NCBI GenBank assembly: GCA_905221605.1
Contig: CAJNDS010002146.1
Span: 914,406-978,405 of the forward strand
Source of the DNA: Symbiodinium natans
Taxonomy: Eukaryota > Sar > Dinophyceae > Suessiales > Symbiodiniaceae
Reading direction: 5' to 3'
DNA: 64,000 bases
In this document: positions 9,489-19,371 of the stretch, piece after piece
How the letters are laid out: each line of letters starts with the position of its first letter
Numbering within the stretch: the first letter of the stretch is position 1
Made by a program: the position numbers and the translations under genes
Notes under the pieces: model-generated
The model's input: only the letters and a program-made list of their open reading frames with translations
The model's database searches: none
What the model was told of the DNA's origin: nothing

Positions 9489-9543
9489 ACCCTAAACCCT
9501 TAACCATAAACCCTAAACTCTAAACCCTAAACCCTAAACCCTA
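9489..9543 (-). repeat. Interstitial telomeric array, CCCTAAA on plus
   Basis: Seven units with CCCTTAA, CATAAAC and CTCTAAA variants. Confidence 0.88.
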
Positions 9544-9627
9544 ATTTTAAAACTAAGCTTTACGCTTTAGGCGGCGAAATCGAGGAGATGACCAGCAGAC
9601 ATCTTCATCCTCCGATTCTATAAGAAG

Positions 9628-9692
9628 CGAGGGTTTAGGGTTTAGGGTTTAGGCGGGCTTAGGGCTTAGGGCTTAGGCCTAGGGTTAGGGTT
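9628..9692 (+). repeat. Telomeric array, TTTAGGG and GCTTAGG units
   Basis: Three TTTAGGG units pass into GCTTAGG and TTAGGG words. It lies 85 bp after an oppositely oriented array. Confidence 0.85.
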
Positions 9693-9927
9693 AGAGAGGA
9701 AGTCAGAGGTAGGATTTTGGCTGATGGCACCCACAGGACTAACATGAATTCCCAGTTTGCATGCAATTAGATTAGCTTTCATGTGCGTCTCACTACTGGG
9801 TAGGGCAAGGGAGGCTACACGCGGGTAGAGGGGACAGCTTACGGTCCTTCTCTGTTCTGCATCACTGTTTCTGGGTCCAGGTTTTTCTTTCGTGTTTTTC
9901 CTGGTTTTTTTTTCGTGTTTTTCATGG

Positions 9928-10031
9928 TTTAGGGTAGGGTGTAGGGTTTAGGGTTTGGGGTTTAGGGTTTAGGGCTTAGGGTTTAGGGTTTAGGGCCTAG
10001 GGCTTGCGGCTTAGGGTTTAGGGTTTAGGTT
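9928..10031 (+). repeat. Interstitial telomeric array, TTTAGGG on plus
   Basis: About 14 units with TTTGGGG, GCTTAGG and CCTAGGG variants. The left flank has a direct repeat of TTTCGTGTTTTTC (9887 and 9910). Confidence 0.9.
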
Positions 10032-10034
10032 CTC

Positions 10035-10435
10035 ACCTAAAAACGTAAAAAACACAAAAAGAACCAATAAAAACACGAAAAAAGAACCATCAGCCACTGG
10101 TTCTGGCCCGTCTGCGTGATGTAGTCCAGCGCTGCGCCTAGAGGCTCTGCTCTCTGTGCTGGTGTCGTCGGCATGTTGGGAGGGGCCTGACGGCTGGGGT
10201 GTGACGAGCGGTGCAATCTAGATCGGCCTTGCTCCCGGGAAAGCTGTTCGCAGGGGTTGGATGAGGTCCGCCACCCGCAGATTGATTTCGATCCGGCTGA
10301 CCACGAAGACGCGCTGCCGTCTCTGCAGGGGCGTACGTCGAGCATCTTCTTCACATGACAAGTTAGAAGGATTGGGGGAAGGTTTGGGATTAGACGGTGT
10401 ACGGTTTAGGGATTGAGTGGGTTCCATAACCTAAA
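10035..10435. other. Complex spacer, GC-rich, no named gene
   Basis: The minus strand is open for 105 codons (10354 down to 10037) and, in another frame, for 69. The products are Ser/Arg/Pro-rich and I recognise no domain. It could be an old exon or chance. Confidence 0.3.
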
Positions 10436-10721
10436 CCCTTAACCCTTCTCCCTTATTCATCCTACGCCATTGTGGCGTTTGGGTTCGAGCCCCGCAGGGA
10501 TCCGCGATGCATCCACCCTCCCAAACAGGGGCTTGTCTAAGCTACCCCGTAATCTGAGAAAAGGGTTTAAAGGGTTGAAGATTTGGAGCTAGGCTTTTGC
10601 AGGATCCTCAGCAAAGAACAAGAAGTTCTGGAAGCATTTGGACTTTGCTAACTGATATCGTGTGAGAGGAGTATCTGACCCACTGCCCCAAGAAGAGCTC
10701 TAGGGGATTGATTGTAGGGTT

Positions 10722-10838
10722 TAGTTGGAGGTTCATGGGCAGTTAGAAGTAGGGTGACAAGTACCCTAAACATAGGGTTATACGTGTTTTTACCATATCT
10801 CTAACCCCTACTTATAACTACCCATGAACCTCCAAGTA
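10722..10838. mobile_element. Family A foldback element, short form
   Basis: Ends TAGTTGGAGGTTCATGGG and CCCATGAACCTCCAAGTA. The arms are CAGTTAGAAGTAGGG and CCCCTACTTATAACTACC. 117 bp with one mismatch at the left tip; a clear member. Confidence 0.82.
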
Positions 10839-10954
10839 GCGTGGCAGCTCACGTGGGGCGACCCGGATGAGGATGCGCGCACCTGAACCTCGAAAGCTGC
10901 GTCGCCGGCCCAGCTGCTGTGCATCATCAAGAACCTTTGGGCTTGTTTAGGGTC

Positions 10955-11245
10955 TAGAGGCAATTAGGGTTCATAAGGTTTATAGGGCTTATCGGCTGTA
11001 TAGGGATTAGAGGGCTCTTAGGGAAACTAGCGTTCATAGGGTTTATTGAGCTTATAGGCTTTATAGGGCTTATAGTCGGGATTGGAAGGCTATTAGGGTA
11101 ATTAGGGTTCACAAGGTTTTTAGGGCCTAGAGGCTTTATGGGGCTTGTGGGCTGTATAGGGCTTTTAGGGTTTAGAGGGCTATTCGGCTTCATAGGGTTA
11201 TAAATAGGGTTTGTAGAGCTTGTGGGGTGTATGGGGCTTAACAAA
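10955..11245 (+). repeat. Degenerate AGGGTTTAT/AGGGCTTAT repeat domain
   Basis: Words such as TTTATAGGGCTTATAGG and TTCATAGGGTTTATTG recur every 9-12 bp over about 290 bp. The minus strand therefore stays open for 124 codons and gives a Pro/Asn/Ile-rich repeat (NPxSPIxP). I regard this as expanded telomere-like DNA, not a gene, because the reading depends only on the repeat period. Confidence 0.7.
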
Positions 11246-11764
11246 AACCTTGAACCCTCAATCCACATTGAAGTAGGGCTTCTTTTTCTGGTATCCCCAG
11301 AGGAACGACCCATATATACTCTCACCAATGTCCCGGAGCAGCCAGATATGCAATAACAGCAGTCTAAACCCCTCGCATCCCTAGGCCCTCCAGCTTCAAC
11401 ACCCTTAGGGTTTAGGGCTTAGGGGTCTAGGATTTAAGGGTTTGCAGCGGACATCATCGGCGTGACAGACGACAACAGGTGCGCAGTGTCGATGTCGACT
11501 GTCATGCGGTTTAGCTGGAATTCTTTAGGTCCAAGCCTTCTAGCTCCGCGGCCTCGTTCTGGTGCGTCCTCTTTCCTTCCGGCTGGATCCTCACTCCTCG
11601 AACCAAAAAACTCTGCAAAAACGCTAAAACCCTAAAGCCGATGCCCTAGACCGCCAACATGAGGGAGGCTTTTGACAGTTCTGTGTAAGAACTTCCAGAA
11701 GCAGTCGTCCGAAGGACCTTTCGCAAACTTCACACTGCCTGGCTTCAAACGTGGAGGGCTTCTT

Positions 11765-11826
11765 CCCTCAGGGTTCAGGGTTCAGGGTTCAGGGTTTCGG
11801 GCTTCAGGGTTTAGCCTTTAGGGTCT
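11765..11826 (+). repeat. Telomeric variant array, TTCAGGG units
   Basis: Four or more TTCAGGG units are followed by TTTCGGG and TTTAGCC. The next 230 bp (11827-12058) are open on plus for 75 codons without a known domain. Confidence 0.85.
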
Positions 11827-12061
11827 AGCATTGCTTGGCAATACAGAATGTTTACCACAAACTACAAAACATTCTTCGCATGTTGTGCATTTACATCGTC
11901 AAGCTCAGACACTTAAGCTATTCCCGTTGCAGGTTCTCAAGTTCAAGGACGGACCCCCAAAACATCCAAAAACCCTCGGTTCCCTAGTTGAGGAAGTTTT
12001 TTTCCGGGCACCTGACTTAGAAGCCCTGAAGCTCCCCCAGAGAGACCAAAATTCGTAAATA

Positions 12062-12185
12062 GGGAAAGGACCTTACACTGCATAGGGATCCTTAGCATGT
12101 TTTAAGGTCTAATCCTTAATTCAGGGATATGGGCCTGTATGGGTCCCTTAGCCCTAAACCCTCAATTCAGGGGTGGTTACCATTC
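12062..12185. mobile_element. Family D element, decayed copy, with GGGGTGGTTACC duplication
   Basis: Contains CCTTACACTGCATAGGGATCC and TTTTAAGGTCTAATCCTTAATTCAGG, as in other D cores. Just to the right, CATTCAGGGGTGGTTACC is directly duplicated (12162 and 12181). Confidence 0.45.
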
Positions 12186-12208
12186 AGGGGTGGTTACCCG
12201 AAACACTA

Positions 12209-12272
12209 GACCCCTAAACCCCAAACCCTAAACCCTAAACCCCAAACCCTAAACCCCAAACCCCAAACCCTG
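12209..12272 (-). repeat. Telomeric array, CCCTAAA/CCCCAAA mixed
   Basis: About 9 units in which CCCCAAA and CCCTAAA alternate. Confidence 0.88.
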
Positions 12273-12397
12273 TTGGGCTTCCTTCACACCCTTGCCGTCA
12301 TGGCGCCCCTGTGTAGCCGCATCTAAGTTAACTCCGCACCGCTCCGCACGGCGCCTGGCCAGGTCCTTAGACAAGGCGCAGGCTTGGGTTTATAGGG

Positions 12398-12538
12398 TTT
12401 AGGGTTTAGGGTTTAGGGTTTAGGGTTTAGGGTTTAGGGTTTAGGGTTTAGGGTTTAGGCTTTAGGGTTTAGGGTTTAGGGTTTAGGGTTTAGGGTTTAG
12501 GGTTTAGGGTTTAGGGTCTAGGGTCTAGGGTCTAGGGT
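12398..12538 (+). repeat. Long interstitial telomeric array, TTTAGGG on plus
   Basis: About 17 TTTAGGG units, one TTTAGGC, then three TCTAGGG units at the right end. The terminal run of one variant indicates local copying of a mutated unit. Confidence 0.96.
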
Positions 12539-12715
12539 CCTGGGTTTGTAGGAGTTGGGCCAGAAGCCGTACCTTAAACCATATAGGGAATCCTCATTAT
12601 GATTTAAGGCGTATCCTGGCCCCGCCGAATGCCTATGCTACACAGGGGACAGAAGTTGACACCTTTGAGCTTCACTCAGGGGCTGAATGCCTTAGATTCT
12701 ATGAAACCAAAAAGT

Positions 12716-12960
12716 TTAAAGGTTACCTACCCAGTCCCAAAGTTCAATCAAAAAACGGCTGGGTTCTGAATGCTTCTCAGAAGAGAGCTGCCTGCAGTAG
12801 TGTTGCAGCTTGGAGCTCCTCATGTGGCTTTCAGCCAAGACGACATGCGGAAGCTCCTTTGGAGATCGCACAAGCCCAAGGGCTAGGACATCAACCCTGA
12901 AGCCCATACCTAAGCCCTGTCACCCTTCTACCCTACTTTGGAGCAAAACCGGGAAACAAA
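12716..12960. other. Complex spacer with short minus-strand open frame
   Basis: Minus strand 12907 to 12716 is open for 63 codons and has normal amino-acid diversity, unlike the repeat-derived frames. I recognise no domain, no second exon and no splice pattern. Confidence 0.3.
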
Positions 12961-12965
12961 CAAGT

Positions 12966-13037
12966 ATGTACTTTTAGGTATAAGTAGCTATAATAGGAAC
13001 CCAATCAAAGAAGTAAAGTATAGTACTAAAAACCCAG
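12966..13037 (+). mobile_element. Family G dispersed repeat
   Basis: TGTACTTTTAGGTATAAGTAGCTAT, then GGAACCCAATCAAAG, AAAGTATAGTACT and AAAACCCAG. The same series occurs at 24245 and 41414. About 72 bp, AT-rich, with no long inverted ends seen. Confidence 0.75.
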
Positions 13038-13218
13038 TCTAAACTTACACCCCCAAACTCCTCAAAATGTTGCCGCCGTGCCGCCCACAGAGCATCGGCT
13101 CGACCAAGGGACCAGAAAGCGCAGCAGAGTGCATGGACGGCCTCTGCAATCACCCAGCGGGTAAGAATCCTACCCAGAAAGGCCACATACCACGTCAGGC
13201 TGTTGAGGATATGGTGAT

Positions 13219-13315
13219 TTCCGAAAGTAAGGTACCTTATTGGGGGTCCACTTGTAAGGGAATCCTACGTACTCTTCGGGGTCTCTTTAAGGGGTCCCGC
13301 ATTTTCGTAATCCCC
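13219..13315 (+). mobile_element. Family M dispersed repeat
   Basis: CCGAAAGTAAGGTACCTTATTGGGG, then GGAATCCTACGTACT and GGGGTCTCTTTAA. The reverse complement of this series is at 50735-50812, and a fragment at 15575. It is followed by a C(32) run at 13361. Confidence 0.65.
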
Positions 13316-13360
13316 TATATGTTGTACCGATAAGAACTTTTTTTTTCCCAGCCACCCACG

Positions 13361-13392
<32 letters not shown>
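13361..13392. repeat. Poly-C tract, 32 nt
   Basis: An uninterrupted C run follows GCCACCCACG. The true length is uncertain because homopolymers of this size are error-prone in assemblies. Confidence 0.9.
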
Positions 13393-13393
<1 letters not shown>

Positions 13394-13885
13394 TGGTGTT
13401 CTATGCAGGAAGCCACAGGACGAAACACCCTAAGCCGAACTTACCAAGCATCCGCAGTGCTGCGAAACCAGTCGAGATCTCACCATTTTCACTGTATGGG
13501 CTTAGCTGCGACCCAACTATGTGACTTAACTATTGACCAACTCACTCATGTCTATTTCCAGGGCCAGAACTTGCAGAGAATTGGGGTGTAGTGGTTTGCC
13601 TTGGGCAATTTGGTGCGCTTTGGAGGAAGATGCGAAGATGAGATGATGCAGAGAAGGGGATCCTAGCATGAATAGCTCCAGTCGCTTGAAGTTGAGGGCA
13701 GCCCTTACTCGAAACTAAAACCCTGTGCCGCGAACTCTGACCCCTAAACCGCATAAACTGAAGGCTGAAATCCCACCTCTCCCACCCTCTTGGGAAGAAT
13801 TTGAGATCCAAGGAAACAGCCTGGCCTGTGGGTCGACTTTCTCCAGCTCCCTGGGCTTACGGTTGAGGGTGACAAAGTCTCGGGT
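13393..13885. other. Complex spacer with no telomeric repeats
   Basis: Overlapping open frames on both strands (62-89 codons) show normal amino-acid diversity but no recognised domain. A short phrase, CATGAATAGCTCCAG (13667), has a close relative at 26257 inside another open frame. Confidence 0.35.
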
Positions 13886-13890
13886 GCACA

Positions 13891-13956
13891 CCCTAAACCC
13901 TAAACCCTAAACCCTAAACCCTAAACCCTAAACCCTAGACCCTAGACCCTAGACCC
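13891..13956 (-). repeat. Interstitial telomeric array, CCCTAAA then CCCTAGA
   Basis: Seven CCCTAAA units, then three CCCTAGA units at the right end. Confidence 0.92.
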
Positions 13957-14219
13957 TTGACCGAAAACCCTAAACCGTGGCTCTACTTTGTCTTCAGATC
14001 CTGCCCTCCAGAAAGGCTCAAAATCACCAGAATCTGAACCCTACAACTCTAAACTCTAAACCCATCGATTTCAGCACTGAATGGCTTAAAGTGCCTAAGC
14101 CTGAGCCCCTACAACCCCTAAAGCCCAGATCCTAAAACACTCTGCCCGCCATCCCGAGCCCAGACAACCCTTCATCCTGAACACTACAACCCAAAAACGC
14201 CCTTCCTCCCTTCCCTGTC

Positions 14220-14310
14220 GAGTTCATAAGCCCCCCAAAAGTGTACATTTTTTCAGTTCGATAGGGGATTATAGTATCCCACAAAGTGTAAAGTGTACTC
14301 ATTCAGCTAC
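14220..14310. mobile_element. Family B dispersed element
   Basis: Starts GAGTTCATAAGCCCCCC and ends AAAGTGTACTCATTCAGCTAC. The inner inverted pair is GTGTACATTT / AAAGTGTACTC. The full-length relative at 54716 is nested inside a family A element. 91 bp, no coding capacity. Confidence 0.75.
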
Positions 14311-14460
14311 TAAGCTCCTGAACCCTCCCTAAGCCCTGGACCATGAGCCCCATACAGCCCCCGAGCCCGACAACCCAACAACCCTGCAGCCTAACAAAAA
14401 CCGCCGAGCACCGAAACAGCCACAAACCCAACCCTGAAGTTTAAAGCCCTCAGGCACGAG

Positions 14461-14564
14461 TTTAGGGTCCAGGGTTTAGGGTTTAGGGGTTTAGGGGTTT
14501 GTAACCCTCAACCCTCAACCCTAAACCCTAAACCCTAAACCCTAAACCCTAAACCCTAAACTGT
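14461..14564. repeat. Head-to-head telomeric junction, TTTAGGG then CCCTCAA/CCCTAAA
   Basis: About 4 degenerate TTTAGGG units (14461-14498) face about 8 CCCTCAA/CCCTAAA units (14504-14562) across GTAAC. This polarity is the one expected for fusion of two chromosome ends, or for an inverted insertion. Confidence 0.85.
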
Positions 14565-14682
14565 CCTAAACCCTAACGCCTGTGGGGTTTCAGGGTTTTG
14601 GGCTTGGGGGTATGTAACCCTTAAACCCTGAACCCCAAATCCTACAGGGTTTAAGCATTTCGGGGTTTGGAGGATCTGTCTT

Positions 14683-14782
14683 GGCTGCACTCAAGAGGGT
14701 AGCTATAAATTAAGCATTTAGCTGCCTGAATAAGAAACCCAATAAACCCCAAAAAGGTAAGGATCTAAAGTTACAGTAAAGT
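14683..14782 (+). mobile_element. Family F dispersed repeat
   Basis: GGCTGCACTCAAGAGGGTAG, then TATAAATTAAGCATTTAGCTGCC and GATCTAAAGTTACAGTAAA. The copy at 47319 is similar along its full length, about 85 percent by eye. No coding capacity. Confidence 0.8.
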
Positions 14783-14851
14783 AGTGGCTCTCCAAGCCTC
14801 AGGGCTGCTTTGACAGACCAAGGCTATGGCAGTGCACAGTGCACAGCGTCA

Positions 14852-14940
14852 GGGTTTTTGGGGTTTGGGGTTTGGGGTTTAGGGTTTAGGGGTTGATGGG
14901 TTTAGGGTTTAGGAGTTTGGGAGTTTGGGGGTTTAGGAGT
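14852..14940 (+). repeat. Telomeric variant array, TTTGGGG and TTTAGGG
   Basis: Mixed TTTGGGG, TTTAGGG and GGAGTTTGGG units, about 11 in total, degenerate at the right. Confidence 0.82.
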
Positions 14941-15089
14941 TCATCAAGATGGCAATCACATACAGAACGTTGAACATACCGCATTGGGTCTCGAAGAGCT
15001 CAAGTGAACGGAGCAAAGAATCCTTCTAACAACTTAGAAGCAGATCACCAAAACAAAGCCACCCGAAACAGAGAGCTACCCCAAAATAT

Positions 15090-15160
15090 TAAAGTATATC
15101 TATATATATATATGTAGACACCCCAAAATGAAAAAAGGTTGCCTACGGCAAGCTGCAGGC
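15090..15160. mobile_element. AT-cored dispersed repeat, copy 1
   Basis: An AT dinucleotide core (15101-15114) is followed by CACCCCAAAATGAAAAAAGG and TTGCCTACGGCAAGC. A related right half (GCCCCAAAAGGGAAAAGG, TTGCCGACTCAGCTC) follows the larger AT tract at 15520. Confidence 0.5.
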
Positions 15161-15407
15161 ATCGGGTATTGTTTGGCTGATTTCCTTGAAACACATTGAA
15201 GCTAAGAACAACACAAACAATAAGCACACACACACAAAACAACGGGTGTTCCAAACTTCTCAGGGATCCTGCCCTAAGCCTTGCGTATGCCAGCATGATT
15301 CTGTGGTTTACGACCATAAGGGATCCCGACTACAAACCCCCGGATTCCCTGAAGAACCTCGTTGCTGAGTACCCTGGGCCAAAAAAAGCTAACCTTTCAA
15401 TTATGGT

Positions 15408-15454
15408 AGGATTATATATACATATATATATACATATACATATATATGTATATA

Positions 15455-15487
<33 letters not shown>

Positions 15488-15560
15488 ATATATATATATG
15501 TATATATGCATATTTCTATGCCCCAAAAGGGAAAAGGTTGCCGACTCAGCTCCGAAGATA
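15408..15560. repeat. AT/ATAC microsatellite inside an AT-cored repeat, copy 2
   Basis: Alternating TATATACATATA tracts over about 100 bp are strongly self-complementary and end in TGCATATTTCTATGCCCC. The open frames rich in Tyr/Ile/His across it are repeat products. Confidence 0.85.
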
Positions 15561-15617
15561 GCAAGGGCCCCTAATAAGGTACCCCCTTTTTTTCGGAAGC
15601 CCCCCATAATTGGTTTT

Positions 15618-15730
15618 CTACTATTTGCTTAAGAACCCCCTAAATAATAATAATCCCTATAGTACCTTATAAGGAAGAATATGTTTAAGGAAGACTATTT
15701 TTTGGGGGTTCTGATGTAAGCAATCCGTAG
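15618..15730. mobile_element. Family K inverted-repeat element (MITE-like)
   Basis: Left end CTACTATTTGCTTAAGAAC and right end GGTTCTGATGTAAGCAATCC are imperfect inverted repeats, with inner CCTTATAAGG and AAGGAAGA words. Relatives are at 43493 and 45862. No open frame. Confidence 0.7.
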
Positions 15731-15792
15731 TTTTTTCAAAGATGTCTACTAGGTTACGGCAGGAAGCAAAAGCCCAGAAGCCCCTAGAGCCA

Positions 15793-15838
15793 ACCCTAAA
15801 CCCTAAACCCTAAACCCTAAACCACCCTAAACCCTAAA
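15793..15838 (-). repeat. Interstitial telomeric array, CCCTAAA on plus
   Basis: Six units with one CCACCCTAAA break. It abuts a family S repeat. Confidence 0.9.
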
Positions 15839-15912
15839 CTGGGTCATTCTTAGAAGCCCGGAAGGGCATCTACGCTTTGGATCCTTCTTGCAGGGTTCTG
15901 GGTTCCCAGTCG
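15839..15912 (+). mobile_element. Family S dispersed repeat
   Basis: TGGGTCATTCTTAGAAGCCC, then TTTGGATCCTTCTTGCAGGG and TTCTGGG. The matching series is at 60212-60300. In both places the repeat directly adjoins telomeric DNA on one side or lies near it. Confidence 0.6.
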
Positions 15913-15913
15913 A

Positions 15914-15956
15914 CCCTAAACCCTAAACCCTTAACCCTTAAACCCTAAACCCTTGA
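15914..15956 (-). repeat. Short telomeric array, CCCTAAA/CCCTTAA
   Basis: Six units. CCAGTCG occurs just before (15907) and again 11 bp after the array (15967), a possible target-site duplication. Confidence 0.85.
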
Positions 15957-16091
15957 GCCGACCCCTTCCCAGTCGCAGGCAAAGCACGGCAACAAAGCGT
16001 CTAGCAGGCGCTCGGCTGCGGGATGGTGGCGAAGAGCCAGCTTCGCCAAGGCCCAAACTGCTGCGGCAGAGGATGACGAAGTGGTTAGGGA

Positions 16092-16188
16092 GGTTTGGGG
16101 GTTTAGGGTTTAGGGTTTAGGGTTTAGGGTTTAGGGTTTAGGGTTTAGGGTTTAGGGTTTAGGGTTTAGGGTTTAGGGTTTAGGGTTC
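16092..16188 (+). repeat. Interstitial telomeric array, TTTAGGG on plus
   Basis: About 12 near-perfect units, grading into TTCAGGGGC words at the right. Confidence 0.94.
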
Positions 16189-16375
16189 AGGGGCTTAGGG
16201 GCTTCAGAGGTTTCAGGGGCTCAGGGTTCATTATGGTTTGGAGGCTTAGGAGTTCGTGGCTTAGGTGCACGGTGTAGGATTTGAGCTTAAGGGGCCGTAA
16301 CCTCATAAGCCCAATAACCCCAACACCACACCTTAAACCCCTGAACCCACCCTGGCCACCATTGTCCAGGGGTTG

Positions 16376-16492
16376 TACCTTCGACCCTGAAGGTCGTGAT
16401 TTTGGGTTTTGGGGACCCGTTTTTAAGATCCTTAAAGTATAAGGGCCATGTTAGGAATACATTAAGGGGAACCTGTACTAGACCCAAGAGTA
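16376..16492 (+). mobile_element. Family R dispersed repeat
   Basis: Shares TTGGGTTTTG, TTTAAGATCCTTAA, GGGCCAT, TTAGGAATAC and GGGAACCT in the same order with 52440-52545. No inverted ends seen. Confidence 0.6.
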
Positions 16493-16639
16493 ACCTAGGA
16501 AGAAAAAAGGATGCCCTTTCTTGGCTTAAAGGGGCGTATAGGGGTCCCTAAACCACAAAAAAGGGGCAATAAGGGCCTGCTCTAGGTCCTAGTTCAGGGG
16601 TCACCGGAATTTTCGGATCCAAGCTGGGGTGCTCCTAGA

Positions 16640-16840
16640 CCAGGTTTAGGGCTCAGGGTCTAGGGTTTAGGGTTCAGGGTTCAGGGTTTAGGGTTTAGGG
16701 CTGAGGGTTAGGGTTGAAGGCTCAGGGTCTAGGGCTTCGGGTTTTTAGGGCTGGAAGTTCAGGATTCCGTGTGGGCAGGTTAGGGATTGGGCCTTTAGGG
16801 CTTAGGGTCGAGGGCTTAGGGTTTAGGACCCTAAACCAAA
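16640..16840 (+). repeat. Degenerate telomeric domain, TTTAGGG/TTCAGGG/GCTCAGGG
   Basis: About 20 recognisable but mutated units over 200 bp. It flips strand at 16826-16855, where TTTAGGACCCTAAACC makes a short head-to-head junction. Confidence 0.75.
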
Positions 16841-17159
16841 ACCCTAGGCCTAACAAACGTGGGGTTTCGGGCTTTGGCTTCAGGGCTTAGGGCTGTTTGG
16901 GGCGTCGAGAAGTCCCTGAACCGCACCTGTGCTCCCAGGCTCCAGCAAATCAGGCCTGACAGTGGGATGTGCTTCTCTAACAGACTCTAACAGCATAAGG
17001 ACCTGGAACACTATAATCCCTAAGCCCTTAACCCCGAAACCCTGAACCCAAACGCCCAAGACCATGAGCCTGCGTCTGGGATGTCGGGTTTAGGGTTCAG
17101 GTAGGGTTGTAGGGTTCCCCCTAAGGTTCACACTGTTGTCTTCCAGCCCGGAAGCAAAC

Positions 17160-17232
17160 CCAGAGAGCCCAATATCCGTTAGCTAAGGAAGAGACCTCAT
17201 AATATAGCACGTAAGGAAGGGTTTAGGGTTCG
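17160..17232. mobile_element. Family D fragment
   Basis: GAGCCCAATATCCGTTAGCTAAGGAAG resembles the left D end, and ATAGCACGTAAGGAAGG the right part. Strongly decayed. Confidence 0.35.
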
Positions 17233-17325
17233 GGGTGCAGTGTTTCGAGGTAATTGTATGAAAATGTGAGGATTATTACTATAGAGACACTATTGATATT
17301 GAACAGTTAGGCTCCTGCACTGGCA

Positions 17326-17680
17326 CTACCGGCACAAGTGTTGCCTGCCACTAAGCCGTACTCGCTGCACCACCTCTGTGCCTGCCACTGACTGCCGCCA
17401 CCACATCACAATGCTTGTTTTTGTCATGCTCATGACTGATTCGCTGCCAACGGCCATGCAAGTATCTGAAGCATATCCCAACACATATTCTGTTGAGATG
17501 GGATCAAAAAGCACTCTGGAAGCAAAGCTGTCTGTGCACATCTGGCGCAGACTGCTGCGACTACCTGCAAGCCCCGGTAGGCACGTGAGCATGACAAGCT
17601 TCAGAGGTATCAGCGATATCCTGAACTTGTCCGTTGCCCGATATAACAAAACAATGATGCAATTTGTTGGTTAAAAGGGG
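17326..17680 (-). other. Unresolved complex segment, open on both strands
   Basis: Minus 17649-17326 is open for 107 codons and plus 17378-17674 for 98 codons, both with ordinary amino-acid composition (the minus product is Ser/Val/Arg-rich). There is no repeat in this segment and no telomeric word. I recognise no domain in either frame. It could be an exon, a pseudogene piece or a decayed element; the strand cannot be settled by eye. Confidence 0.25.
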
Positions 17681-17689
17681 CTTGTAGAT

Positions 17690-18090
17690 CCTAATATGAA
17701 GAAGAAGGGATTTTGCACACCACTGGGCGTCTTAGAATGATTGCTGTGGAATATGTGAGTATCAAGGGGCTTCCTGTGGTGCAGGTCCTGCAGGCAGAAA
17801 TCTAAAAGCTCAGTATATTAAAGACTTAAACGGATTCGCGCTGAGAGTTTCCGGATGCTTTCATAAGCCGCAAATAAAAACTCAGCTCTAACCCCTATAA
17901 ACCCTAAGCCCCCAGTAGTAGGCACCCGTACAGTCTCTGATCTAACCATAAGAAAGCCTAGATCCTGAGGGCAGACAACGTGAAAAGCCATCGTCTCCTC
18001 TGCACATCTTTGGTACTTCTACTTAAACCGGGCTGAGGGTTGCAAACGCGCACAACCAGGTGATTAATGAAGATGTTCGAATGCATTCTC
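17690..18090. other. Spacer without recognisable content
   Basis: Complex sequence with a single TAACCCCTATAAACCCTAAGCCCCC remnant at 17889. Nothing else supported. Confidence 0.5.
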
Positions 18091-18273
18091 GAGTTTGGGT
18101 GTAGGGTTTAAGGTTGCGTTTGTACTAAAAATTACGACCTTGGTCCAAAAACCCTCCGCGCTACGCGGACTCACGGGCACTCTCCGCCCATCGGCGCATG
18201 GCCAGTGCTGCCTGCATGGGGGGGCACGTAAGAGTAGGGTTGCATGCATCCAGAGTAGGAAAAGGTTGCTAGT

Positions 18274-18363
18274 TCATGGTTGGGATGAGATTAACCATTT
18301 AAATGATTATTCCTTATTGGGTTTAAGTACCCTTAGAAAAATTAAAACATTACCCAACTATGA
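18274..18363. mobile_element. Inverted-repeat element with TCATGGTTGGG ends
   Basis: Left TCATGGTTGGGATGAGATT and right AAACATTACCCAACTATGA are inverted with a few mismatches. About 90 bp, AT-rich inside; only copy seen in the window. Confidence 0.55.
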
Positions 18364-18566
18364 CAAAGGTTGGGTAGGGTGTTCGGAATGGACTTGCGAT
18401 CTCTGGGCTCGGAACGATGCCGGCTAAAAACTTGCTGGACAAGCTCTAAGTGCAGCCGTGCGAGTCAGTGTGCTTGGGAAACCTTCGTGCTTGCAACCAG
18501 CATTGTGTGCGAGATTCCAGGACATTCAACGCCCATTCAAAGGAACGGGGTACTTCGGGTAGTATA

Positions 18567-18987
<421 letters not shown>

Positions 18988-18990
<3 letters not shown>

Positions 18991-19101
18991 AATCCCTTCC
19001 CCCTAGTACTAAAACCCCCCCTAATTTTAAATATTATTTTCCCCGGACCCCCCGGGCACCCAGCCCAATACTAAACCTGTTTGAGAATTAGGGGGGGGGG
19101 G
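18988..19101. mobile_element. Left boundary module (F + X) of the 18.6-23.5 kb unit
   Basis: F is CTAATCCCTTCCCCCTAGTA, followed by CTAAAA. X begins CCCCCCCTAATTTTAAATATT and ends GAGAATTAGGGGGGGGGG, so X is itself an inverted repeat. F recurs in reverse complement at 22885-22912, while X recurs in the same orientation at 22807-22884. A third X relative is at 55917. Confidence 0.75.
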
Positions 19102-19138
19102 TTGAGGGCCTTCGCCCTTGAGTTCTTGAGTTGAGCCA

Positions 19139-19252
19139 TTAGGGTTTCAGGGTTTAGGGTTTTAGGGTTTCAGGGTTTAGGGTTCAGGATTTAGGGTTTA
19201 GGGTGAGGGTTTAGGGTTCAGGGTTTAGGGTTGAGGGTTTAGGTTTAGGGTT
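19139..19252 (+). repeat. Telomeric array, degenerate TTTAGGG/TTTCAGGG
   Basis: About 15 units of 6-8 nt. It is followed by five CCCT tetramers at 19253-19271. Confidence 0.85.
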
Positions 19253-19286
19253 CCCTCCCTCCCTCCCTCCCACTTATTTCGCTCAG

Positions 19287-19370
19287 CGAGCTCTCTGTGA
19301 GCTGTCTGCGAGCTGTCTGCGAGCTCTCTGTGACCTGTCTGTGAGCTGTCTGTAAGCTCACTGTGAGCCT
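19287..19370. repeat. 12 bp tandem repeat GAGCTGTCTGTG, about 7 units
   Basis: Consecutive GAGCTCTCTGTG, GAGCTGTCTGCG and GACCTGTCTGTG units. This is the most regular part of the TGTCTG-rich domain that continues to about 22.7 kb. Confidence 0.85.
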
Positions 19371-19371
19371 G

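Noticed and set aside
10475-10500. GGTTCGAGCCC as a tRNA T-arm (B box)
   Set aside because: No acceptor or D-arm partner, no A box at the right distance and poor T-stem pairing.
10954-11328. 124-codon Pro/Asn-rich protein on minus
   Set aside because: The periodic AGGGTTTAT-like DNA explains the whole composition; no signal peptide or known repeat family.
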